Assembly: GCA_038064775.1 (NCBI GenBank)
Contig: JBBTSG010000018.1
Location: 1 to 11,890, forward strand
Direction of reading: 5' to 3'
From: JBBTSG01 sp038064775
GTDB taxonomy: Bacteria > Patescibacteriota > Minisyncoccia > UBA6257 > GWB1-50-10
Length of the DNA: 11,890 nt
Numbering within the stretch: position 1 is the stretch's first letter; the number at the start of each line of letters is the position of its first letter. Below the pieces are notes generated by a model that searched no databases, had not been told where the DNA came from, and worked only from the letters and a program-made list of their open reading frames with translations. The position numbers and the translations under genes are program-made. Shown piece by piece: positions 1-7,155 of the stretch.

Positions 1-948
1 GTTCAAATAGAAATAGCGGCGGGGCACGGAGGCAAAGGTAGTGTAGCTTTTAATAAAAACTTAATGTCTTTGGGGCCGGCGGGTGGCAGTGGTGGCAAAG
101 GCGGCAGTGTTTATGTTGAAAGTATTTCGGACCTTAGTGCCTTGAACCAATTCAGATATAAAAAGAAATTAGTGGCGGGAAATGGTCTCGACGGCAGAGG
201 TCAATTCAAAGACGGTTATGATGCCAAGGATTTAATTTTAAAAATTCCAATTGGTACCGTAATTCACAATCTTACCAAAGGCACCGAAATTGAAACAACA
301 AAAATCGGCGAGCGTTTGCTTTTGGCGAGTGGCGGCAAGGGCGGCAAAGGTAATTTTCACTTTCGTTCTTCGAGAAACACTTCTCCAAAACAATTTCAGT
401 CAGGTTTGCCGGGCGAAGATTTTAAATTTCATCTTGAATTAAAACTCATTGCGGATATCGGCTTTGTAGGGCTTCCTAATGTTGGCAAATCAAGCTTGTT
501 AAATGTTCTCACTAACGCTAAAAGCAAAGTGGCGAATTACCATTTTACTACTTTAGAACCAAATCTTGGCGTTTATTACGAACTAATTTTAGCTGATATC
601 CCCGGGCTAATCGAAGGATCTTCGGCTGGCCGCGGTTTGGGCATAAAATTCCTTCGCCATATTGAACGGACACGAATTATTTTTCACTTAATTTCTGCCG
701 AATCCCCCGCTCCGGAAAAAGATTATAAAATAATCCGCAAAGAACTCGGCGCTTACAATAAAAAACTTCTTCTGAAAACAGAACACCTTTTCCTTACGAA
801 AAGCGATTTAACCGACGAAAAAACAATCGCGGAAAAATTAAAAACACTGAAAAAAATAAATCCGAAAGCAATTGCAATTTCAATAAACAAGCCGGAAAGC
901 ATGAAAAAGGTGGAAAAAATTTTGAATGTTATTAAGGAAGAGAAATAA
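1..948 (+). CDS. obg: Obg-family GTPase, 5' end outside the window
   Basis: Essential ribosome-associated GTPase that helps late 50S assembly and links growth to GTP/ppGpp. The reading frame is open from base 1 with Obg sequence (IEIAAGHGGKGSVAF), so the ATG at 64 is internal; only a few N-terminal residues are missing. Of 315 visible residues, the first ~145 form the glycine-rich Obg fold (GGSGGKGGS, GGKGGKGNF). The G domain follows: P-loop GLPNVGKS at visible residues 157-164, switch I TT near 183, DIPGLIEG at 199-206. The G4 motif is TKSD (266-269) rather than NKxD, and the G5 region reads AISI instead of a clear SA; both are mild departures. The protein ends right after the G domain with no OCT extension. 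The stop codon is followed directly by the typA promoter, so it is probably the last gene of an upstream transcript. Confidence 0.96.
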   Translation, partial: VQIEIAAGHGGKGSVAFNKNLMSLGPAGGSGGKGGSVYVESISDLSALNQFRYKKKLVAGNGLDGRGQFKDGYDAKDLILKIPIGTVIHNLTKGTEIETTKIGERLLLASGGKGGKGNFHFRSSRNTSPKQFQSGLPGEDFKFHLELKLIADIGFVGLPNVGKSSLLNVLTNAKSKVANYHFTTLEPNLGVYYELILADIPGLIEGSSAGRGLGIKFLRHIERTRIIFHLISAESPAPEKDYKIIRKELGAYNKKLLLKTEHLFLTKSDLTDEKTIAEKLKTLKKINPKAIAISINKPESMKKVEKILNVIKEEK

Positions 949-977
949 TTGGATTTTATTAATTTATACGGTATAAT
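949..977 (+). promoter_or_regulatory. Promoter for typA and the glycosyltransferase
   Basis: TTGGAT (949-954), a 17-base spacer, then a perfect TATAAT (972-977). The -35 matches consensus at 3 of 6 positions and abuts the obg stop codon. Transcription would start near 984, leaving about a 20-base leader before the typA ATG at 1005, with no Shine-Dalgarno in it. Assigned by pattern only. Confidence 0.55.
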
Positions 978-1004
978 ACGGCTTCAATTCCGATTGATTA
1001 TTTT

Positions 1005-2795
1005 ATGAACGAAATTAGAAATATTGCGATTATCGCCCACGTTGACCACGGCAAGACTACCTTGGTTGATTCGCTTTTGAAGCAATCACAAACCGATCTC
1101 GGCAAATCCGCCGGCAAAGATCAAATAATGGATTCAAACGAACTCGAACGAGAGCGTGGTATTACGATTTTTTCGAAAAATGCCTCGGTCATCTACAAAG
1201 GCGTAAAAATCAATATTATCGATACGCCGGGCCATGCTGATTTCGGAGGCGAAGTTGAAAGAGTTTTAAATATGGCTGACGGCGCCTTACTTTTAATTGA
1301 CGCGCAGGAAGGCACAATGCCACAAACTCGTTTCGTTCTTAAAAAGGCGCTTTCAATAGGTTTAAAAATTATTGTTGTTATAAACAAAATTGATAAGCCG
1401 AACGCTAGAATAAATTACGTGCTTGAAAAAGTTATTGAGCTTTTTATTGAGCTTGGGGCGACAAACGACCAACTTAATTTCCCGATAATTTACGCTTCCG
1501 GAAAATTTGGTGTTGCTGGCCATGAGCCGAAACTTGATTCAATGAAAAGCATTGAGCCTCTTTTCGAAAAAGTCATTGAGGTAATTCCAAAACCAGAATC
1601 CGATAAAGACGCTCCCCTTCAAATTATGATTGTCTCAGTTTTTTACGATAATTATAAAGGCAGAGTCGGTGTTGGCCGTATTCATAAAGGCACTATTAAA
1701 AATAATAAGCAGGTGGCGCGTATTAATCGTGAAGGTAAAACTACCACTCATAAAATCACGTCGCTTATGGAATTTAGCGGTTTGATTAAATCAGAAGTAG
1801 AAGAACTTTTTGCGGGAGATATTGCCGTACTTTCTGGCATTGAAGATATAAATATTGGAGACACAATTGCGAATGTGGAAAATCCAGTGGCGCTTCCGCC
1901 AATATTTATTGAAAAACCAACCGTCAAAATGATTTTTAGCACAAATAACTCTCCTTTTGCCGGCATGGAAGGAAAATATTGCACTTCGAGAAACTTAAAA
2001 GAGCGTTTGGAAAAAGAATTGGATAATGACGTGGCGCTTCAAGTGGTGCCCGGAAAATCCGCCGATGAATTTGTGGTAAGCGGCCGTGGCGAATTACATC
2101 TTGGCATTTTAATAGAAAAAATGCGGCGAGAAGGATATGAGCTCCAAGCTTCACGGCCGGAAGTGGTTCTGAAAGAAGAAAATGGAAAAATTTTTGAACC
2201 AGCGGAAGACGTTTGGATTGACGTGCCAGAAAAATATTCCGGTGCAATTATCCAAAAAATGAGCATTCGCAAAGGTGAACTTAAAAATATGGCGATTGAA
2301 AATGGCGCCGCTTCTTTCCATTTCTTTATTCCAACAAGAGGTCTAATTGGATTTAGGAATGAAATGCTTCTTGAAACCAAAGGTACCGGCATTTTAAATT
2401 CCCTTTTTGCCGGTTATTTCCCGAAATTCGGCGAATTTGAGGCGAATCTGCACGGCTCGCTTATTGTCCATGAAACCGGTGCCACCACCGCTTACGGACT
2501 TTTAAATTCACAAGAAAGAGGCGTGATGTTTGTCGGTCCTGGTGTTAAAGTTTATGAGGGGCAAGTTGTTGGCCAAAACGCAAAGGCAACTGATCTTGCT
2601 GTCCATGTTTGCCGACAAAAGCAGCTCACTAACTTTCGAGCAAAAACAGACGCGGTTACAGATGATTTAATCCCACCGCTTGAGATGACTTTGGAACAAT
2701 GCCTTGAATATATCGGCGACGACGAACTTGTTGAGATAACGCCGAAAAGCATCCGGATTAGAAAAAGAATTCTCAAAAATAATTTAAGAAAATAA
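1005..2795 (+). CDS. typA: Ribosome-associated GTPase TypA/BipA
   Basis: Translational GTPase of the EF-G/LepA class that binds the 70S A-site region and assists ribosome assembly and stress adaptation. The 596-residue length is close to the family's usual ~600-615. G motifs are all intact: AHVDHGKT (11-18), RGITI (51-55), DTPGHADFGGEVERV from 73, NKID (127-130). Later landmarks are those of TypA: SGRGELHLGILIEKMRREG in domain III, and TRGLIGFR, HETGATTAYGL, GQVVG and TNFRAKTDA in the C-terminal domain. The ATG is taken because it starts directly before the conserved IRNIAIIAHVDHGKTTL; the leader has no Shine-Dalgarno. It is followed 4 bp later by a glycosyltransferase gene, likely co-transcribed, though no functional link is evident. 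Confidence 0.97.
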   Translation: MNEIRNIAIIAHVDHGKTTLVDSLLKQSQTDLGKSAGKDQIMDSNELERERGITIFSKNASVIYKGVKINIIDTPGHADFGGEVERVLNMADGALLLIDAQEGTMPQTRFVLKKALSIGLKIIVVINKIDKPNARINYVLEKVIELFIELGATNDQLNFPIIYASGKFGVAGHEPKLDSMKSIEPLFEKVIEVIPKPESDKDAPLQIMIVSVFYDNYKGRVGVGRIHKGTIKNNKQVARINREGKTTTHKITSLMEFSGLIKSEVEELFAGDIAVLSGIEDINIGDTIANVENPVALPPIFIEKPTVKMIFSTNNSPFAGMEGKYCTSRNLKERLEKELDNDVALQVVPGKSADEFVVSGRGELHLGILIEKMRREGYELQASRPEVVLKEENGKIFEPAEDVWIDVPEKYSGAIIQKMSIRKGELKNMAIENGAASFHFFIPTRGLIGFRNEMLLETKGTGILNSLFAGYFPKFGEFEANLHGSLIVHETGATTAYGLLNSQERGVMFVGPGVKVYEGQVVGQNAKATDLAVHVCRQKQLTNFRAKTDAVTDDLIPPLEMTLEQCLEYIGDDELVEITPKSIRIRKRILKNNLRK

Positions 2796-2799
2796 CAAA

Positions 2800-3507
2800 A
2801 TGAAATTCTCAGTTGTTATCCCAGCTTTTAACGAAGAAGATTTTGTCGCGACAGCTGTTGCGTCTTTAAAAAAGCAAAATTTTCCGCGAGCGGATTTTGA
2901 AATTATTGTTGTTGATAATAATTCAACCGATAAGACAAGCGAGGTAGCGAAGAAAGCCGGCGCGGATATTGTAGTAGTTGAAATAAAACAGGGCACAAAC
3001 TTAGCCCGCCAAAGAGGCGTTTTGGAAAGTAAAGGCGAGATTGTCGCTTTTCTTGACGCGGATTCAGAGGCGCCGACGGACTGGCTGGAACACTTAGAAA
3101 AGAATCTTAGCGAGCAAAATATTGTTGTAACTTCAGGTCCTTATGACCATAGTCTGACCGGGCTCAAAAAAACAATCGATTATCTTTACACAAGATTTGT
3201 TATTCCTAATCTGCCGCCCGTTTTTAATTTTTTATTCGGTTTAAAAACGGGCATGATTATTGAGGGAAATTTTGCTGCTTGGCGCTGGGCCATTGATAAA
3301 ATTGGTGGCTTGCCGCCGCTAAAGTTTTATGGCGATGGCGCCGCGATAGCGATGCTTTTAACCCGTCGCGTAGGAAATTTATTTTTTGATCCAACTTTAA
3401 ACGTTAAAAGTTCAGTGCGGCGTTTAGAAAAAGAGGGCTTTGTAAAAACTCCTTTGAAATACGCTTTCGCTTGGCTAAAAATTTATTTTTCCAAAGATTA
3501 CCGTTAA
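2800..3507 (+). CDS. Family 2 glycosyltransferase (GT-A fold)
   Basis: Probable cytoplasmic nucleotide-sugar-dependent glycosyltransferase for cell-surface glycan or glycolipid assembly; the acceptor is unknown. The 235-residue protein opens with the GT2 signature SVVIPAFNEE (4-13), then EIIVVDNNSTDKT (34-46), the sugar-nucleotide loop GTNLARQRG (65-73) and the metal-binding DxD as FLDADS (84-89). The region that usually carries the catalytic ED motif reads FYGDGAAI (176-183), so the base could be D179, but this is uncertain. There is no C-terminal membrane span of the dolichol-phosphate-mannose-synthase type; the middle segment around 133-150 is hydrophobic and may touch the membrane. It lies 4 bp after typA and ends 12 bases before a strong hairpin, so it is the last gene of that transcript. 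Confidence 0.88.
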   Translation: MKFSVVIPAFNEEDFVATAVASLKKQNFPRADFEIIVVDNNSTDKTSEVAKKAGADIVVVEIKQGTNLARQRGVLESKGEIVAFLDADSEAPTDWLEHLEKNLSEQNIVVTSGPYDHSLTGLKKTIDYLYTRFVIPNLPPVFNFLFGLKTGMIIEGNFAAWRWAIDKIGGLPPLKFYGDGAAIAMLLTRRVGNLFFDPTLNVKSSVRRLEKEGFVKTPLKYAFAWLKIYFSKDYR

Positions 3508-3514
3508 ATTATTG

Positions 3515-3550
3515 TAAAAAAGCCGCCAGTAAAACAGGCGGCTTATTTGT
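3515..3550. terminator. Bidirectional intrinsic terminator between convergent genes
   Basis: Perfect 8-bp stem AAGCCGCC (3520-3527) / GGCGGCTT (3537-3544) with a 9-base loop. On the plus strand it is followed by a modest T-rich tract (ATTTGTT). On the minus strand the A run at 3515-3520 becomes a clean U tract, so termination should be stronger for the small minus-strand gene ending at 3550 than for the glycosyltransferase ending at 3507. Confidence 0.85.
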
Positions 3551-3774
3551 TACCGATTACGATCAAAGTAATGCTGGCAGTTTTTTAGAAAAACTTTTCT
3601 GGGTAGTTCGAGCGGATTTATTTTTTTACCTTCAGGTAATGCTTCAAACAGATTTATCCAACACCTGCGATTACCAGTATTCGCAAGCTCTTTACGAAAC
3701 GCTGTTCGTAATCTCATAACTTCTTTTCTTAATTCTTGAGGCGTCATTTTTTTCACGTCTGAATCAATTTTCAT
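3550..3774 (-). CDS. Small conserved hypothetical protein, CPR-type (74 aa)
   Basis: Function unknown. Very basic, hydrophilic 74-residue protein: an Arg-rich helical start (ELRKEVMRLRTAFRKEL, 14-30), then GNRRCW (34-39), ALPEG (45-49), and a C-terminal LKNCQHYFDRNR (63-74). The spaced pattern GN-x-RCW ... LPE ... NCQ-x-Y resembles a small protein I recall in many Parcubacteria-type genomes; no search was possible. Two cysteines (C38, C66) and one tryptophan are the fixed-looking positions. An in-frame GTG at 3783 would add three residues, but it sits inside the Shine-Dalgarno-like GGTGA that is 5 bases before the ATG at 3774, so the ATG is preferred. It overlaps a plus-strand frame (3471-3719) that looks like nothing known. 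Nucleic-acid binding is plausible from the charge, but that is a guess. Confidence 0.75.
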   Translation of the reverse strand: MKIDSDVKKMTPQELRKEVMRLRTAFRKELANTGNRRCWINLFEALPEGKKINPLELPRKVFLKNCQHYFDRNR

Positions 3775-3779
3775 ACATC

Positions 3780-3799
3780 TCACCCTATTATTTATTATA
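3780..3799 (-). promoter_or_regulatory. -10 box and ribosome binding site of the small gene
   Basis: On the minus strand a perfect TATAAT (3799-3794) precedes a GGTGA Shine-Dalgarno (3784-3780) and the ATG at 3774. No convincing -35 lies 16-18 bases upstream, and the surroundings are AT-rich, so the promoter is tentative. The Shine-Dalgarno is worth noting because few genes in the window have one; it also decides the start against the GTG at 3783. Confidence 0.45.
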
Positions 3800-3825
3800 A
3801 AAATTAACTAAAAGTAATTTAACAC

Positions 3826-3860
3826 GCATTAACAATCTTTACAAGTATAAGTGTTAACGC
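3826..3860 (-). other. Inverted repeat at the 3' end of the DedA gene
   Basis: GCATTAACA (3826-3834) and TGTTAACGC (3852-3860) pair over 9 bp; in minus-strand RNA all pairs form, one as G-U, around a 17-base loop. The last base of the DedA stop codon lies in the stem. No U run follows, so it is a poor classic terminator. It could be an mRNA 3' end or processing structure, or a regulator site upstream of the small gene's -10 box. Confidence 0.35.
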
Positions 3861-4471
3861 TAATTCGTTTTTTTGTGCCATTTTTTAATAAAGCGACGAA
3901 CTACGATTATTCCAATCACAAATACTAAAACAAGTAGAATAATACTTTGAACAACGCCGAAGTTTTTAGCAAAATTTTCATAATACGGCCCAAGAATTTT
4001 TCCGGCAACAACATAACCGCCGCTCCAAGTAATTGCGGAAGCGAGTACCGCTAAAAGATATATACTTGGTTTAATCTGAATTAAACCGGCGGCAATCGAA
4101 GTGTAGCCCCGCAGATAAGGAACAAGCCGGCCAAGGTAAATTCCCCATCTACCCTTACTGGAAATTTTCTTTGCAATACTTTCCACTTTTTCTAGAGGGA
4201 AAGGAAACCAACGCGGTTTATGAGCAAAAATATATTTACCGAAATAAAAGAAAACAACATAAAGAAGAGTTGTGCCTATAAAATCAGCGGAGACAACTGT
4301 AAAAATAACTAGCGGAAGGTTAAAAACGCCAATAGAAGAAAGATAGCCGGAAAATAAAAGAACAAGTTCGTTTGGCACAGGATTAGGAATACCAATTTCT
4401 TGCAAAAAAACCAGCAAAAAAATGGCAAGGTAGCCGTACTTAGTAATATAAAAAGCTAACTCAGGAGGCAT
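3860..4471 (-). CDS. DedA family (VTT-domain) membrane protein
   Basis: Integral membrane protein of the DedA/SNARE-associated family, whose members are proposed half-transporter or scramblase-type proteins for phospholipids and undecaprenyl phosphate and which affect envelope homeostasis. The 203 residues show the family landmarks: acidic E25 followed by a proline-rich re-entrant loop (EIGIPNPVPNE, 25-35), a small-residue helix GYLSSIG (42-48), and the hallmark GRLVPYLRGYTSIAAG (114-129) with R115 and R121 in the second re-entrant region. Hydrophobic segments lie near 10-24, 50-78, 136-157 and 174-192, with a basic C-terminal tail. The ATG comes directly after the kinase stop codon (TAAATG), so translation is probably coupled. 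As last gene of the seven-gene block it may export or flip a lipid-linked product, or simply respond to the same envelope signal. Confidence 0.92.
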   Translation of the reverse strand: MPPELAFYITKYGYLAIFLLVFLQEIGIPNPVPNELVLLFSGYLSSIGVFNLPLVIFTVVSADFIGTTLLYVVFFYFGKYIFAHKPRWFPFPLEKVESIAKKISSKGRWGIYLGRLVPYLRGYTSIAAGLIQIKPSIYLLAVLASAITWSGGYVVAGKILGPYYENFAKNFGVVQSIILLVLVFVIGIIVVRRFIKKWHKKTN

Positions 4472-6085
4472 TTATTTAATAAGCGGGATGCTTAAATAAA
4501 AAGTCGAACCTTTTTCTTCTCCCTCTGATTCCGCCCAAATTTTTCCGTAATGCGCGTCAGCAATTTTACGGGCAATGTAGAGACCTAAGCCCGTGCCACG
4601 AATATCTTTTTTTACCCGTTCATCACGGATGAATTCTTCAAAAAGATGAGGAATAAGTTCTTGCGGGATGCCAAAGCCAGAATCGTTAATAGCAAGAATT
4701 GCAACAGATCTTTCGGCTTTTAAGTTCACGTGGACAAATCCTTTCGGCGTGTACTTGATGGCGTTATCAATAAGGTTTTGGACAACTTGTTTCAATTTTG
4801 TCTCGTCGGCATTCACAAAAAACTCCTTTGGTGACGATTTAAAAGTAAAATCAATTTGCTTGCTTTTAGCTAGCGGTTCTAGAAGCGTGAAGACATCATT
4901 AACAATTTTCTTGAAATCTGTTCTTAGAAAACGATATTCCATTTTTCCTTCTTCCACCTTCCGTACGTCCAATAGAGTATTGATAAGTTCTATCAAGCCG
5001 TCCGCGGAAAACTTGATTTTATTCAAAGCTTCTTTTGTCCTTTCTTCTATGTGTCCATATAAACCCTCAATAATCAAAGCGGCAAAATCTTTTATTGCCG
5101 CGATTGGCGAACGGATCTGGTGGGAAGCGAGTGATAAAAGTTCGGTTTTAAAATGGCTTAATTTTTCAAGTTGTTTATTCGCTACTTCTAATTTTTTCGT
5201 TAATTTCTGGAGCTCTTCTCTTTGAGTAACTTCCTTATTAACGCTCTGAATCAAAAGAATGCTAAAAATTAAAACTAGGATAAAAATTCCCGAACGAAGC
5301 AGTAATTCCCCTATTGTGCCGGAAACAACAAGCTGCATTAAAGTAACAATTGAAAGAATAAAAGCTAAAATTTCAGTTGAAATAACTTTCACGTTCAAAA
5401 GATGGTAGCGGGAAATTGAATAAAAGATAGATACAACGAAAGGCAAAAGGAAAATCGGCCCTAAAGGAATAGCACTGATTGTGTTTAAAAATGCCGGCAA
5501 GATAAAATTAAATATCATTAAAAGCAAGAAAGTGAAAAGCATTCCATAAAATACAAAAACAAATTGTTTTTTGCTTTGCCCTTCCGCTTTTATTGTTTTT
5601 CGCACGAGAAGAATAATCCCGCCGACAACTGAAAATAAAACTGACATGGCAACTAATGCGATCGCTGGACCGTTTTCAACTCGCGTGAGCGTTCCCGCGT
5701 TTACTTCCGTGATTCTCGAGAAAACGAGCGGCGTGAGCGTTAAAATAGAAATAACGCCAACCGCCGGTAAGAAGAAGAATTTATGCCATTTTGGCCGTTG
5801 TTTACTTTCTTCCGGAAAAACAAAACAAAAGTTAAAAAATGAAAAAGAGTGCCAAACCCCCAAGAAAATAACTATTCGTAAAATCCAAAAAGAAGTTGAG
5901 GGAATAGAAATTTGGTATTGAAGATAGTTTATTACGCTCCAAAGTACACTTACGAGCGAAAAGAATAAAAAAGCGCGGTTTGTTGAACTTTTACGATTGT
6001 TAAAAAAGACGATAAAACCAAGGATGCCGATCGCGGCAACGGCGATACCTACAAAAATTAAATCAAGATTAGATAATCCCAACAT
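4472..6085 (-). CDS. Membrane sensor histidine kinase with multi-span N-terminal region
   Basis: Sensor kinase of a two-component system. The first ~280 of 537 residues are a membrane domain with about nine hydrophobic segments (near 7-28, 38-57, 66-90, 104-122, 141-161, 176-200, 206-224, 236-256, 263-280). This resembles the 7TM-type input regions of some kinases plus one further hairpin; there is no large extracellular loop, so the ligand may be membrane-borne or small. A coiled-coil linker (283-312) leads to the H box SHQIRSP with phosphorylatable H322. The ATPase part is complete: N box QNLIDNAIKYTPKG (436-449), G1 DSGFGIP (468-474), G2 GTGLGL (497-502). The gene lies 2 bp after the nitroreductase gene and abuts the DedA gene. 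The likely partner is the receiver protein encoded at the start of the same block. Confidence 0.95.
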   Translation of the reverse strand: MLGLSNLDLIFVGIAVAAIGILGFIVFFNNRKSSTNRAFLFFSLVSVLWSVINYLQYQISIPSTSFWILRIVIFLGVWHSFSFFNFCFVFPEESKQRPKWHKFFFLPAVGVISILTLTPLVFSRITEVNAGTLTRVENGPAIALVAMSVLFSVVGGIILLVRKTIKAEGQSKKQFVFVFYGMLFTFLLLMIFNFILPAFLNTISAIPLGPIFLLPFVVSIFYSISRYHLLNVKVISTEILAFILSIVTLMQLVVSGTIGELLLRSGIFILVLIFSILLIQSVNKEVTQREELQKLTKKLEVANKQLEKLSHFKTELLSLASHQIRSPIAAIKDFAALIIEGLYGHIEERTKEALNKIKFSADGLIELINTLLDVRKVEEGKMEYRFLRTDFKKIVNDVFTLLEPLAKSKQIDFTFKSSPKEFFVNADETKLKQVVQNLIDNAIKYTPKGFVHVNLKAERSVAILAINDSGFGIPQELIPHLFEEFIRDERVKKDIRGTGLGLYIARKIADAHYGKIWAESEGEEKGSTFYLSIPLIK

Positions 6086-6087
6086 TT

Positions 6088-7152
6088 TTAGGAAAAATTT
6101 ATATTCGGCGTCTTGCGCGAGCTCCGACCGCTTGGTTCGCCACCATAACCTAACCGGAAAACCGCCGTAAGAATTTTATTTTGACTGTTAAATATTTCGG
6201 CCATTATTTTATACTGATTATTTATAAGATCAGCGTGTTTTTTTGAAAAAATATTTGTGTTATCGGAGTTTAATCTTTGCCAAAGAAAATTTACGCCGCT
6301 CTGAAGGTGAAAAGATAATCCTAAGGCGGTGGCTTTTAGCCAGATAAGTTCAATCGCTTTTCCAGCCGCCACAAAAGATATATCACTATTATCGCATAAA
6401 ACACCGCCGTAGAGACCGCAGGAAGCGTAGTTTCTTGCATTGCTCTTCGCAATCCCCCGCGCCGCGCCTAAAAAACCGAAGAATTTCATTAGTGGCCAGT
6501 GTTTAAATAATCTTAGCGCCGCCGCTTCCGGTGGTTTTAATTCCATTGTTTTAAGATAAAGGCCGGATTTTTTTTGCCTTTCTTCTTCCTCAGTCCAAAC
6601 AATTTCATTGAAAAAAAGCTTGTGTAGTATTTTGTTTTCAAACATCACTATTTCATTCGCGCTTGAAGCTGTTGCCAACTTTTCTATTTTTTCTTTTTCA
6701 TCAGTAAATTTAACGCTTATTCCAGCCGCGCTAACTTCTTTCGGAATTTCCATTAATTCTTTTTTTATTTCTTCGCTCACTTTTTCCAATTTGTACTGTT
6801 TTCGGTTCGTTGCTCTTTTCCAGATTGCTTCAAAAAGCTTATTTTCGTGTTTCACGGTTTTCTTGAAAGAAATATGCGCGACTAAATTTTCGATATTTTT
6901 ATTAGGGAAAAAATCAATTATTGGTTCAAAGCCGTAATGGCGGGCGGCTACAGAAATGTTTTCTAGTAAGGCGCCGCTCGCGAGAAGAGTTCCTCGGCGG
7001 TGAAAATTAAGCACAGAGTGGTCGCGTTCTGGAATCATAAAAAACGAAACTGTTTCACCTCGTACTTCAAATCGCCATGGTTGGGAATTGCCGCCAGAAG
7101 GTGCTTGCACGCCGGCCGTGATAATTTTCTTAATTAAATCCTCAGAAACCAT
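6088..7152 (-). CDS. Nitroreductase-fold flavoprotein (Acg / Rv1355c C-terminal type)
   Basis: Probable FMN-binding protein of the nitroreductase superfamily; the substrate is unknown. The 354 residues start with the family's first FMN site, APSGGNSQPWRFEV (17-30), followed by RRGTLLASGALLENI (52-66), equivalent to the R...S.G..LENL helix of Acg-like members. A middle block holds KRATNRKQY (112-120), and the C-terminal half has GKAIELIWLKATALGLSFHLQSG (264-286) and the closing FRLGYGGEPSGRSSRK (332-347), typical of this divergent group. It follows the ThiF gene by 3 bp. In the mycobacterial Rv1355c family the two domains occur in one polypeptide in the same order, so I infer they form a complex or act in sequence. 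It could oxidise or reduce an intermediate, or bind flavin without redox action as proposed for Acg (Rv2032). Confidence 0.85.
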   Translation of the reverse strand: MVSEDLIKKIITAGVQAPSGGNSQPWRFEVRGETVSFFMIPERDHSVLNFHRRGTLLASGALLENISVAARHYGFEPIIDFFPNKNIENLVAHISFKKTVKHENKLFEAIWKRATNRKQYKLEKVSEEIKKELMEIPKEVSAAGISVKFTDEKEKIEKLATASSANEIVMFENKILHKLFFNEIVWTEEEERQKKSGLYLKTMELKPPEAAALRLFKHWPLMKFFGFLGAARGIAKSNARNYASCGLYGGVLCDNSDISFVAAGKAIELIWLKATALGLSFHLQSGVNFLWQRLNSDNTNIFSKKHADLINNQYKIMAEIFNSQNKILTAVFRLGYGGEPSGRSSRKTPNINFS

Positions 7153-7155
7153 AGC

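Noticed and set aside
64..66. ATG at 64 as the start of obg
   Set aside because: The frame is open to base 1 and encodes the conserved first strand and glycine loop of Obg, so the true start is outside the window.
1936..2392. Minus-strand open frames (about 100-117 codons) inside typA
   Set aside because: Entirely within a well-conserved typA sequence; composition is Ser/Pro/Phe-rich, as expected for antisense frames of an AT-rich gene.
3471..3719. Plus-strand open frame of 82 codons overlapping the glycosyltransferase end
   Set aside because: It runs through the terminator hairpin and over the opposing small gene, has no ribosome binding site and resembles no family. The minus-strand gene explains the region better.
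4668..5225. Plus-strand open frame of 185 codons inside the kinase gene
   Set aside because: Long, but antisense to the catalytic core of an intact histidine kinase, with no recognisable domain and a Ser/Phe/Leu-rich composition typical of shadows.
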